22,016 nt of DNA, taken from Clostridiales bacterium (GTDB lineage: Bacteria; Bacillota; Clostridia; Saccharofermentanales; Saccharofermentanaceae). The stretch spans positions 1 to 22,016 of the forward strand of contig JAGAFH010000173.1 in assembly GCA_017612755.1 (NCBI GenBank), given 5' to 3'. Numbering within the stretch: the stretch's first letter is position 1; each line of letters opens with the position of its first letter. A program made the translations under genes and the position numbers. The notes under the pieces are model-generated. The model saw only the letters and a program-made list of their open reading frames with translations. It was not told the DNA's origin and did no database searches. This document shows, piece by piece, positions 1-6,797 of this stretch.

Positions 1-213
1 AACGGTAAGACAAAGTCAGTATTCACAGATAATTACGGCTACATCACACTTAACGGTGAAGCTGATACAAAGGACTGGCTTGATGACGATATTTACGGCG
101 GATACTATTTCGCAGGAGATACGATCATTATCGTTTATACCGACAGCACCAGCGACAAGAAGATCAATCTTGTTAAGGATTTCCTTGGCGAGATCGGATA
201 TCCCAAGCCCTGA
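1..213 (+). CDS. C-terminal end of an unidentified protein (5' end outside window)
   Basis: Frame 1 is open from the first base to a TGA at 211-213, giving the last 70 residues of a protein whose start lies outside the window. The piece is polar and rich in Asp, Tyr and Gly (for example KDWLDDDIYGGYYFAGD), followed by a hydrophobic strand (TIIIVYTDS) and a helical-looking end finishing GEIGYPKP. I do not recognise the family and see no transmembrane segment in this part. A strong intrinsic terminator starts 28 bases after the stop, which supports a genuine gene end. No function is proposed. Confidence 0.7.
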   Translation, partial: NGKTKSVFTDNYGYITLNGEADTKDWLDDDIYGGYYFAGDTIIIVYTDSTSDKKINLVKDFLGEIGYPKP

Positions 214-241
214 TAGCTTCTTATAAAAGATCAGAAAATAT

Positions 242-273
242 GAGACCGTTCCTTTTGGAACGGTCTCTTTTTT
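242..273 (+). terminator. Rho-independent terminator of the partial upstream gene
   Basis: A perfect 11-bp stem (GAGACCGTTCC at 242-252, GGAACGGTCTC at 257-267) closes a TTTT loop and is followed directly by six T residues (268-273). It lies just downstream of the TGA at 211-213 and points along the plus strand. Confidence 0.93.
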
Positions 274-295
274 GTCCGGAGAAAAGTATCGGAAA

Positions 296-399
296 TGTAT
301 CGTTTGACCCTGCCTGGAGAGACATTTCAGAGACAAAAGCCTGTTTGTCTCTATTTTGTATCGTTTGACCCTGTCTGGAGAGACATTTCAGAGACAAAA
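296..399. repeat. Two 43-bp near-identical direct repeats, 61-bp period
   Basis: Copy 1 (296-338) and copy 2 (357-399) share 42 of 43 bases; both begin TGTATCGTTTGACCCTG and the single difference is C versus T at the 18th base. The 18-bp spacer (339-356) contains TTTGTCTC, which pairs with GAGACAAA at the end of copy 1 to form an 8-bp hairpin (330-351). The block lies between two terminators of convergent genes and has no credible reading frame. It resembles a dispersed or tandem intergenic repeat, but copies elsewhere in the genome cannot be seen from here. Confidence 0.85.
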
Positions 400-402
400 T
401 AA

Positions 403-424
403 AAGGCTGCCGGCCGGCAGCCTT
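403..424 (-). terminator. Palindromic terminator of the acyl-CoA ligase gene
   Basis: AAGGCTGCCGG and its exact complement form a perfect 22-bp palindrome. Read on the minus strand it starts just after the ligase stop codon (429-431) and is followed by TTTTATTTTG, as expected for intrinsic termination. On the plus strand no T tract follows, so it works mainly for the minus-strand gene. Confidence 0.88.
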
Positions 425-428
425 CTTA

Positions 429-2783
429 TTACTTGTTATTGTCGTTGGCTCTGATCTCTGTTCTTCTGATCTTACCGCTGATGGTCTTGGGAAGTTCTTC
501 GACGAACTCAACGATACGGGGGTACTTGTAGGGAGCCGTCTTCCACTTAACGTAGTTCTGGACATCCTTCTTAAGTTCCTCCGTAGGCTCTGCCTTTCCG
601 GGAACAAGGACGATGGTGGCCTTGACTACGATGCCTCTGACTCCCTGGGGATCAGGGGCGCCGGTAACAGCGCACTCGAGAACATAGGGGAGCTCCATGA
701 TGACGCTCTCGATCTCGAAGGGGCCGATACGGTAACCGGATGACTTGATGACATCGTCGATACGTCCGACATACCAGATATATCCGTCCTCATCCTGCCA
801 TGCCGTATCTCCGGTGTGATAGAAACCGTCGTGCCATGCTTCCTTTGTCTTCTCTTCGTCTCTGTAGTAGCAGAGATAGAGACCGTTGGGAGTTGCCTCA
901 GCTGTCCTTATGCAGATCTCGCCTGTCTCACCGGGCTTACAGTCGTTTCCGTCCTCATCCAGGATGTGTACATCGTAGAGGGGATTAGGCTTACCCATGG
1001 AACCGAGCTTGATGGAAGATCCTACCAGGTTTGCGATAGCAAGAGTGGTCTCTGTCTGGCCGAAGCCCTCCATGAGCCTTATACCTGTAGCCTTCATGAA
1101 CTGGTTGAATACTTCAGGGTTCAGGGCCTCGCCGGCGACTGCTGCATACTTAAGTGAAGTAAGGTCGTACTTGGAAAGATCTTCCTTGATAAGGAACCTG
1201 AACATTGTAGGCGGAGCACAGAATGTGGTGATGCCGTACTTCTTGAACATGGGAAGGATCTCTTCTGCATGGAATCTGTCGAAGTCGAAGGTAAATACGG
1301 GAGCTTCGCAGAGCCACTGTCCGTAGAGCTTACCCCAGAGAGCCTTACCCCAGCCTGTATCAGAGATGGTGAAGTGAAGACCGTTGGGATCTACGTTCTG
1401 CCAGTACTTGGCGGGTGTGATGTGGCCGAGAGCATAACGGTAGGAATGCATGGCCATCTTGGGATAGCCGGTGGTACCGGAGGAGAAGAACATGACCATG
1501 GGATCGTCTCCGCATGCTGCATCTTCAGGTCTCTCGAACTCGTCAGAGAAGGCCTCGAACTCCTTGTTGAAATCTCTCCATCCTTCGCGGCAGCCGTTTA
1601 CCATTACGAAAACATCCATGCCTTCGACACCCTGGGCGGCCTTGAGAGCTTCGTCGGCAGTATCGCCGTCAGCTGTGCAGATGATGCCCTTAACGCCGGC
1701 TGCTTTGTAGCGGTACTCAAAGTCGTGCTCACGGAGGAGGTTAGTTGCAGGGATAGCAACTGCACCGATCCTGTGAAGGGCCAGCATGGAGAACCAGAAC
1801 TGGTAGTGACGCTTAAGGACAAGCATTACCTTGTCGCCCTTCTTGATGCCAAGGCTCTTGAAGTAGTTGGCTGTCTTACTGGAATATTTCTTCATTTCCT
1901 CAAATGTGAATCTGTGGTCAGTTACACAGTCCTTGGATACCCACATCATGGCTGTCTTGTCAGGGCACTTTTCTGCAAGGACGTCTACACAGTCGAAAGC
2001 GAAGTTGAAGTTCTTAACCTTTTCCTCGTCAAAGGTGACTTTGGAAAGGATACCGTTTTCGTCCAGCTCACTTTTGAAGTATGTCTCATAGACAGCGTCC
2101 TTCAGGTTTGCAAGATCGACGTTTGTAACGTTGTCAGCCTTGAGCTCTGTCTTGAATGTGGATCTGTATGTTTCTCCCTTGGACCATGCTTCGGGGTTAA
2201 GGATGATAGCATAGAATTCGCAGTCCTCGCCGCCTACGGCAAACTCACCGTGGGGAGTGGAGGAGTCGAAAAAGATGGAATCACCGGGGTTTAAGATCTC
2301 CACTGAATCTCCGATCATGACCTTAAGGGTTCCGCTGATTACGATATTCATCTCCTGGCCGGAGTGGGTAACCAGCTCGTAAGGAGGATTAAGCGCTTCC
2401 TCTGAGTAAGGGATAGTTACACGGAAGGGCTCAGCCAGCTTTGACTTAAATCTGGAGCCGAGCCTTAAGTATTTATATCCCTCGTGTCTTGCGATGGGAC
2501 GTCCCTCGCCGTTTCTTGTTACGGCATATGTGGAAAGGGAAGGGGAAGAACCTTCCATAAGGTCGGCGATGTCGATACCGGCCACATTTGCCATCTTGTA
2601 TACGAAGGTAAAGTTAAAGTCGGATAAACCCTCCTCGTATCTGATATACTCCTCCTCGGGAATTCCGATCCTCTGGGCCATCTGCTCAGTGGTGAGGTTA
2701 AGATCGAGACGTATGCCTTTTACACGTCCGGCTACTTCCTTGATCTTGATATCCATGTTTGTGTTGTCATTAAGGTCTGCCAT
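429..2783 (-). CDS. XRE-cupin-acyl-CoA ligase fusion (ACSM-like AMP-forming synthetase)
   Basis: Predicted 784 residues. Residues about 13-75 form an XRE-type helix-turn-helix (TTEQMAQRIGIPEEEYIRYE). Residues about 130-195 form a cupin barrel (the IVISGTLKV and PGDSIFF strands, PHGEF at 177-181). Residues about 240-784 form a complete AMP-forming acyl-CoA synthetase: phosphate loop SSGTTGYPK (434-442), EGFGQTETT (572-580), YHTGD (655-659) and PKTISGK ending in the adenylation lysine K771. Family knowledge: such enzymes make acyl-AMP and then acyl-CoA from a carboxylate, ATP and CoA. The GSMGKPNPLYDV segment resembles medium-chain (ACSM) rather than acetate enzymes. The ATG at 2783 is chosen because AGGAG (2791-2795) lies 7 bases upstream; codons further upstream run into the T-box. 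The substrate is not readable from sequence. Having the regulator and the enzyme in one chain is unusual and may allow self-regulation. The gene stands alone behind its own T-box. Confidence 0.93.
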   Translation of the reverse strand: MADLNDNTNMDIKIKEVAGRVKGIRLDLNLTTEQMAQRIGIPEEEYIRYEEGLSDFNFTFVYKMANVAGIDIADLMEGSSPSLSTYAVTRNGEGRPIARHEGYKYLRLGSRFKSKLAEPFRVTIPYSEEALNPPYELVTHSGQEMNIVISGTLKVMIGDSVEILNPGDSIFFDSSTPHGEFAVGGEDCEFYAIILNPEAWSKGETYRSTFKTELKADNVTNVDLANLKDAVYETYFKSELDENGILSKVTFDEEKVKNFNFAFDCVDVLAEKCPDKTAMMWVSKDCVTDHRFTFEEMKKYSSKTANYFKSLGIKKGDKVMLVLKRHYQFWFSMLALHRIGAVAIPATNLLREHDFEYRYKAAGVKGIICTADGDTADEALKAAQGVEGMDVFVMVNGCREGWRDFNKEFEAFSDEFERPEDAACGDDPMVMFFSSGTTGYPKMAMHSYRYALGHITPAKYWQNVDPNGLHFTISDTGWGKALWGKLYGQWLCEAPVFTFDFDRFHAEEILPMFKKYGITTFCAPPTMFRFLIKEDLSKYDLTSLKYAAVAGEALNPEVFNQFMKATGIRLMEGFGQTETTLAIANLVGSSIKLGSMGKPNPLYDVHILDEDGNDCKPGETGEICIRTAEATPNGLYLCYYRDEEKTKEAWHDGFYHTGDTAWQDEDGYIWYVGRIDDVIKSSGYRIGPFEIESVIMELPYVLECAVTGAPDPQGVRGIVVKATIVLVPGKAEPTEELKKDVQNYVKWKTAPYKYPRIVEFVEELPKTISGKIRRTEIRANDNNK

Positions 2784-2840
2784 CTTTATACTCCTTTTCT
2801 TTAATCGTCCTCCAAAAGCTTTGGGAGTTTTTCCGGAAAT

Positions 2841-2872
2841 AAAAAACGCCCCAAGCACTGTTGCTTGAGACG
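2841..2872 (-). terminator. T-box terminator hairpin
   Basis: On the minus strand CGTCTCAAGCA (2872-2862) pairs with TGCTTGGGGCG (2857-2847) around a 4-base loop, using two G-U pairs, and is followed by six T residues (2846-2841). This is the 'off' structure, competing with the antiterminator formed by the T-box sequence just upstream. Confidence 0.92.
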
Positions 2873-3118
2873 GAAATATCCGCGGTACCACTCAATTTGC
2901 ATTTCCTTCAGGGAAATACCACTTTTGGATTCTAACAAACCCCTTGCCTTAACGCGGCGGCCTTCGGGTACAGTCTACTTGCCGGAGCTTTCGGTGTACC
3001 GGCTCAGAAGTGATAGGTCGTTTGATAATTTCCGTTACCGGGTTTCCAGCCAGTCCCGGCTCTCTGTAAACTTCGATCATCAGACCGTCTTCGTCACAGC
3101 CTTTACTCTATAAACACT
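2841..3118 (-). promoter_or_regulatory. T-box riboswitch, isoleucine (AUC) specifier
   Basis: Read on the minus strand, the canonical T-box element TGAGTGGTACCGCGG lies at 2894-2880, followed by a terminator. Stem I has a kink-turn: GGCT (3101-3098) pairs with AGCC (3004-3001), and GAAG pairs with CTTC. The distal part has the usual AGAGAGC...GGCTGGAAA signature (3065-3038). Aligned with the B. subtilis glyQS leader (GGC-A-UUCUUGAGC), this leader reads AUC-A-CUUCUGAGC, so the specifier triplet is AUC at 3014-3012, an isoleucine codon. The UGGU of the antiterminator bulge would match the A discriminator expected for tRNA-Ile. Uncharged tRNA-Ile should therefore switch on the ligase gene downstream. 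The T-box call is very secure; the codon assignment is strong but rests on a hand alignment. Confidence 0.95.
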
Positions 3119-3121
3119 GTA

Positions 3122-3150
3122 AGGATAATCAAGGGCAGTAGAATTGTCAA
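3122..3150 (-). promoter_or_regulatory. Promoter of the T-box transcript
   Basis: On the minus strand there is a perfect -35 TTGACA (3150-3145), a 17-base spacer and a -10 TATCCT (3127-3122, four of six consensus bases). Transcription would start near 3115-3118, just ahead of T-box stem I. Confidence 0.8.
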
Positions 3151-3201
3151 CACTTTTTTGTTGCCGAAGTTCACATTTTGTTTACAAGTTATTGAAAACT
3201 A

Positions 3202-3228
3202 TTGAAAAAAAAGAAAATAAAATATAAT
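3202..3228 (+). promoter_or_regulatory. Possible promoter of the epimerase/reductase gene
   Basis: TATAAT at 3223-3228 lies in a very AT-rich stretch, with TTGAAA at 3202-3207. The 15-base spacing is short, so the -35 is doubtful. It is about 40 bases upstream of the ATG at 3267 and faces away from the T-box promoter. Confidence 0.45.
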
Positions 3229-3266
3229 TGTATAAATATGTGAAAGGCTTAATTGGGGGATCTTTT

Positions 3267-4247
3267 ATGTATCAGACATATCTTGTGACAGGAGCATTGA
3301 AACCTGTCGGTAGGCTCGTAACTAAGATGCTTGTCGAAAGCGGCAACAATGTCAGGATCCTTGTAGATGAGGATGCTGATCTGTCCCCTTTCGAGGGAAT
3401 GAAAGTCGAGGTATTCCGCGGCGAAGTCTTTGACAAGGATTCCATGAAAGCGTTCTTCACACTTGAAGATCCGAGACAGTGCGCCGTCATTCATACTGAA
3501 GAGATCGTAGACTCTTCAGACCGTACCAATCTCAACATGAGAAGGGTAAATGTGACCGGAACACAGAATGTTGTTGAGCAGTGCTTAAAGACTAAGATCG
3601 CCAGATTTGTCTGGCTTGGTTCCGCTTATGCATTGAATCCCGAAGCAAGCCTTGAGAATTCTGTGCTTCATTTCGACAGGACAAAGGTCGAGGGCGAGTA
3701 TGCCAGGTCTAAGGCTGAGGCCGGCGCATATATCATCGAAAAAGTATCCCTCAATAAGTTTAATGCGGTAATGCTCCTCCCCACCTTTATCATCGGCCCC
3801 GGCTTTGATAAAGATTCCGATATGAACGTTATACTTAAGAAATATCTCGAGAATGGTGTTTCCACCATCAAGGGCGGTCACGCATTCGTAGACGTTAGAG
3901 ACGTTGCTTCAGGTCTTCTTGCTCTTTCCGAGAACGGAAAGGTCGGAGGGTGCTATGTCCTCAACGGGGAGCACAGATCCACGGATGAATTCTTTGAAGA
4001 CGTTAAGAAGGCGGGAGGCATCGAGAAGGAAGTTAAGCCTATGCCCAAGTGGATGATGAGCAGATCCATGGCAAGATTTGTGGACACCTACTACAGGATC
4101 ACAAAGAAAGATAATCCCAAGGAAGTATATGCACTGTTTGCCAATAATCCTGATATGGTATTCTCCAGCACCATGGATGAGGTAATGCCGGATGCGAAGA
4201 CCAGGACAGTTCATGACTCTATCGGAGATGCGCTGAACGATCAGTAA
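3267..4247 (+). CDS. NAD(P)-dependent epimerase/reductase, extended SDR family
   Basis: 326 residues. The N-terminal strand and glycine-rich turn (YLVTGALKPVG, residues 5-15), a charged position after the second strand (RILVDED) and the catalytic YARSK (Tyr145, Lys149) mark an extended short-chain dehydrogenase, closest in feel to dihydroflavonol-reductase/3-beta-HSD-like proteins. The turn departs from the usual TGxxGxxG because the middle glycine is replaced (TGALKPVG), which could alter cofactor binding. The start at 3267 is chosen over an in-frame ATG at 3228 because it follows a G-rich ribosome site (GGGGGA at 3255-3260) and puts the Rossmann strand at the N-terminus. It is divergent from the T-box ligase gene. 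Substrate unknown. Confidence 0.85.
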   Translation: MYQTYLVTGALKPVGRLVTKMLVESGNNVRILVDEDADLSPFEGMKVEVFRGEVFDKDSMKAFFTLEDPRQCAVIHTEEIVDSSDRTNLNMRRVNVTGTQNVVEQCLKTKIARFVWLGSAYALNPEASLENSVLHFDRTKVEGEYARSKAEAGAYIIEKVSLNKFNAVMLLPTFIIGPGFDKDSDMNVILKKYLENGVSTIKGGHAFVDVRDVASGLLALSENGKVGGCYVLNGEHRSTDEFFEDVKKAGGIEKEVKPMPKWMMSRSMARFVDTYYRITKKDNPKEVYALFANNPDMVFSSTMDEVMPDAKTRTVHDSIGDALNDQ

Positions 4248-4251
4248 ATGC

Positions 4252-4276
4252 ACCTTATTATAAGGTTTTATTTATT
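4252..4276 (+). terminator. Weak terminator after the SDR gene
   Basis: ACCTTAT (4252-4258) and ATAAGGT (4260-4266) form a short AU-rich hairpin followed by TTTATTTATT, starting 5 bases after the stop codon. The stem is weak, so termination may rely on the second, stronger hairpin downstream. Confidence 0.5.
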
Positions 4277-4290
4277 ACAACTTTGGGGAT

Positions 4291-4326
4291 GAAGAAGCCC
4301 TGACGTGTTCACGTCGGGGCTTCTTC
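4291..4326 (+). terminator. Strong hairpin between SDR gene and maf
   Basis: A 17-bp stem (4291-4307 with 4310-4326, one G-U pair) closes a 2-base TT turn. Only a poor T-rich tail follows (GTGTTATCATCTT). It probably separates the SDR transcript from maf, and could also act as a processing or stability element. Confidence 0.6.
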
Positions 4327-4369
4327 GTGTTATCATCTTATCCGTAAAATTGATCGGAGGTCACCTTTG

Positions 4370-4936
4370 ATGGCTCTTATACTTGCAAGCGCATCTCCCA
4401 GAAGAAGAGAACTCATGAATCTGATAACGGAGGATCATGAGGTCAGAAATGCAGATGTGGACGAAAGGGAGATAGAGAAAAGATGTGAAGGACGAAGTCC
4501 TGCGGAGATCGCAATGGAGCTGGCCCGGGCAAAGGCAGCTGCTGTTTCTGCAGGTGAAGGTGACATCATTATCGGAGCAGATACTTCAGTAGTCCTGGAC
4601 GGCAGGATACTGGGAAAGCCGGAAGATAAAGAGGATGCCAGACGGATGCTGACGGAACTGTCAGGCAGGATACACAGTGTCATCACCGGTGTCTGCGTCA
4701 TCAGGGACGGAGCCGAAAAGACTTTTTATGAAGAGACATTTGTGGAGTTTAATCCCTTAGATGATTTCCAGAAGGATCTTATCGAAAGATACATATCTTC
4801 AGACGAGCCATATGATAAAGCCGGAGCATACGGAATACAGGGCGGCGGCGCTCTGCTGGTCAAAAAGATCGAGGGAGATTATTTTAACGTCGTAGGCCTT
4901 CCTGTAGCGGGACTTGCAAGAGAGATCCTCATTTGA
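4370..4936 (+). CDS. maf: Maf-like nucleoside triphosphate pyrophosphatase (YhdE type)
   Basis: 188 residues, full family length. It hydrolyses non-canonical or regulatory nucleoside triphosphates to the monophosphate and pyrophosphate in the cytoplasm. Visible motifs are the N-terminal LASASPRRRELM, IIGADTSVVLDG with the catalytic Asp71, LGKPED, LSGRIHSVITGV, and AYGIQGGG. The Gln of GIQG is typical of the dTTP/UTP (YhdE) subgroup, whose members are linked to septum arrest or house-cleaning. The ATG at 4370 is preceded by GGAGG (4356-4360) at 9 bases; a TTG one codon earlier is less likely. The stop overlaps the tail of the convergent GGDEF-EAL gene by 8 bases, leaving no room for a terminator. 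Confidence 0.95.
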   Translation: MALILASASPRRRELMNLITEDHEVRNADVDEREIEKRCEGRSPAEIAMELARAKAAAVSAGEGDIIIGADTSVVLDGRILGKPEDKEDARRMLTELSGRIHSVITGVCVIRDGAEKTFYEETFVEFNPLDDFQKDLIERYISSDEPYDKAGAYGIQGGGALLVKKIEGDYFNVVGLPVAGLAREILI

Positions 4937-6746
4937 TCATATTGTCCAGGATCCAGCGGTTCATATCCGTATCGGCTATGGGTTCGCAGAGATATTTGCC
5001 CTGGAAATATGCACAGCCCAGATCCACAAGTTCATCAAACTGGTCTTTTGTCTCAACACCTGTAGCATCAACGGAGATATCGATCTCTGACATGAGCTCG
5101 ATGATGGATGATGTCAGAAGTCTTGATGTAGGATTTTCCTTAAGATCTGTTATGAAATGACCGTCCAGTTTAACGATGGAAACGGGAAGAAGAGGAATAT
5201 TGTTAAGTGAAGAATAACCTCTTCCGAAGTTATCCAGAGCCAGCGTGATGCCCATATCAGTGATCTTCTCGATGATGGGACGGATATCCTGGAAATCAGT
5301 CATCAGGCTCTCCTCAGGAACATCCAGGATAAGATTGGCAGTGTTGCATTCCGATCTTTTGATGATAGTGAGGATCTCATTCATGGAATCAGTATTCTTA
5401 AGCTGCATGTCTGAGAGGTTGATGGTCATCTTTGTTTCGGAAGACAGTTCGTTGATCTTCTTTAATTCCCTCAGGGCCCTGTCAAAGACAATGGCACCGA
5501 TCTTAAAGATATGTCCCGTCTTTTCCGCATAATTCAGGAAATCCCTGGTATCCACCAGACCGTACTGGGGGCTGTTCCATCTGACAAATGCCTCGAATCC
5601 CACTACCTTGTGGTCCTTGTCCATGCAGGGCTGATATACCATGTGAAGTTCGTCATGTTCCAGAGCTGAATCAAATACCTGATGCCTTTCGGAAGGTTCC
5701 ATCTTCCGGAGGAATGAATCCTCGGAGGACTTGATGCTGGTAAAGCTCTCGATATATGTTGAAGAAGCGATGGCGCTCCTCATGGCAACTTCCGCATTGT
5801 TAAGGAGCACGCCCGGGAACCTGGCATCCCTGGGATACTGGGAATAGCCGGAGTAGACATGGGAATTCTCGTTTTCGCTCATGGCATTGCGGAGTATCTT
5901 GATATAATCGAATAGTTCTTTTTCAGTGATATCTCTGGAGGTTACTACTGCGAATTCGTTTCCGGAGATCCTTCCCACCAGGTCTTTGGGGTCGGCAGCT
6001 TCCCTTAAGCGGTGGGCCATACACTGGATAAACAGATCGATGGTCCTGTGTCCCAGATTATGCTTGAACCTGACTGAATCGATAACCGAAAGATAGATGA
6101 CATAGATGGGATGCTGGGAAGCTTTTGCATCTATGGAACTCTGGGATCTTAAGATCCTGTCGTCGATGAGCCTGTCGATATGGGATACGATCATGTCCCT
6201 TCCGGGAAGAGTCGTCAGCGTATCGGACGTGTTGATCCTGGACTGGGTAACAGCTTCCGCTGCCTGCTCGTCATGCTTGACGATAAGGCTGGTACGGATC
6301 GTTCCGCTCTCGGCCAGGGAAGCGTTTTCGCTCATGATCCTTCTGTTGTATTCTGTCTCTGCTTTTCCGCGCAGTCCCTCCAGCTTCTCGTTGATCCTTC
6401 TTATGAAGAGACGGAACATGAAGATGAGGGCCAGGGACATTACTGCCAGCTGCAGGTAGTAATTGTCGTCTTCTGAGTTGCGGAATGAGAAGAAGATCCT
6501 GTAAAGATAAATGAATATCTGGAAGATAACAAGTACAGATGAGACTACGAAACCCGGGGTCCCGAGAGTAAGGTTAAAGATAATGGCGATCAGTACCAGT
6601 ACGATCGATATCAGCATCTGGAACAGCGGAAAAAAAGTAACGCTCTGAAGAACGAGTCCGGCAAGGAAGAGCAGGACCAGCGAACTCATGGCTGTCAGGA
6701 AGCTGACTTTCTTTTTGAAAAAGACATAGTTTTCATCGTAATACAT
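4929..6746 (-). CDS. Membrane GGDEF-EAL protein with degenerate signature residues
   Basis: 605 residues. About four hydrophobic helices (roughly 16-36, 42-62, 65-85, 97-115) anchor it in the membrane, followed by a GGDEF-like domain (about 175-335) and an EAL-like domain (about 350-605). The GGDEF signature is SGNEF (261-265), so cyclic-di-GMP synthesis is unlikely. In the EAL domain the catalytic set is partly lost: EAL reads EAF (385-387), DDFG reads DNFG (Asn506), the usual AEGVE reads ATGVE (Thr562, 20 residues before Gln582, the spacing of the essential Glu), and the LE-T-E strand carries Asp475. Asn443 and Lys526-x-Asp528 remain. It probably binds cyclic-di-GMP, or another partner, as a sensor. 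The ATG at 6746 lacks a clear ribosome site. It lies 51 bases downstream of the HAD gene and may be co-transcribed. Confidence 0.88.
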   Translation of the reverse strand: MYYDENYVFFKKKVSFLTAMSSLVLLFLAGLVLQSVTFFPLFQMLISIVLVLIAIIFNLTLGTPGFVVSSVLVIFQIFIYLYRIFFSFRNSEDDNYYLQLAVMSLALIFMFRLFIRRINEKLEGLRGKAETEYNRRIMSENASLAESGTIRTSLIVKHDEQAAEAVTQSRINTSDTLTTLPGRDMIVSHIDRLIDDRILRSQSSIDAKASQHPIYVIYLSVIDSVRFKHNLGHRTIDLFIQCMAHRLREAADPKDLVGRISGNEFAVVTSRDITEKELFDYIKILRNAMSENENSHVYSGYSQYPRDARFPGVLLNNAEVAMRSAIASSTYIESFTSIKSSEDSFLRKMEPSERHQVFDSALEHDELHMVYQPCMDKDHKVVGFEAFVRWNSPQYGLVDTRDFLNYAEKTGHIFKIGAIVFDRALRELKKINELSSETKMTINLSDMQLKNTDSMNEILTIIKRSECNTANLILDVPEESLMTDFQDIRPIIEKITDMGITLALDNFGRGYSSLNNIPLLPVSIVKLDGHFITDLKENPTSRLLTSSIIELMSEIDISVDATGVETKDQFDELVDLGCAYFQGKYLCEPIADTDMNRWILDNMIK

Positions 6747-6797
6747 ATCAATATTATTACGCGAAGATATTAAATAAAAGTGAACAAACAGGAGCGA

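Noticed and set aside
16..336. 106-codon minus-strand open frame across the first terminator and repeat
   Set aside because: It crosses a terminator hairpin and the direct repeat and is antisense to the partial upstream gene.
1269..2294. 341-codon open frame on the plus strand
   Set aside because: It lies wholly antisense to the acyl-CoA ligase, whose conserved motifs are intact, and has no ribosome site or recognisable domain; it is a codon-bias shadow.
2865..3113. Small plus-strand open frame of 82 codons
   Set aside because: It falls within the T-box leader on the opposite strand, which fully explains the conserved bases there.
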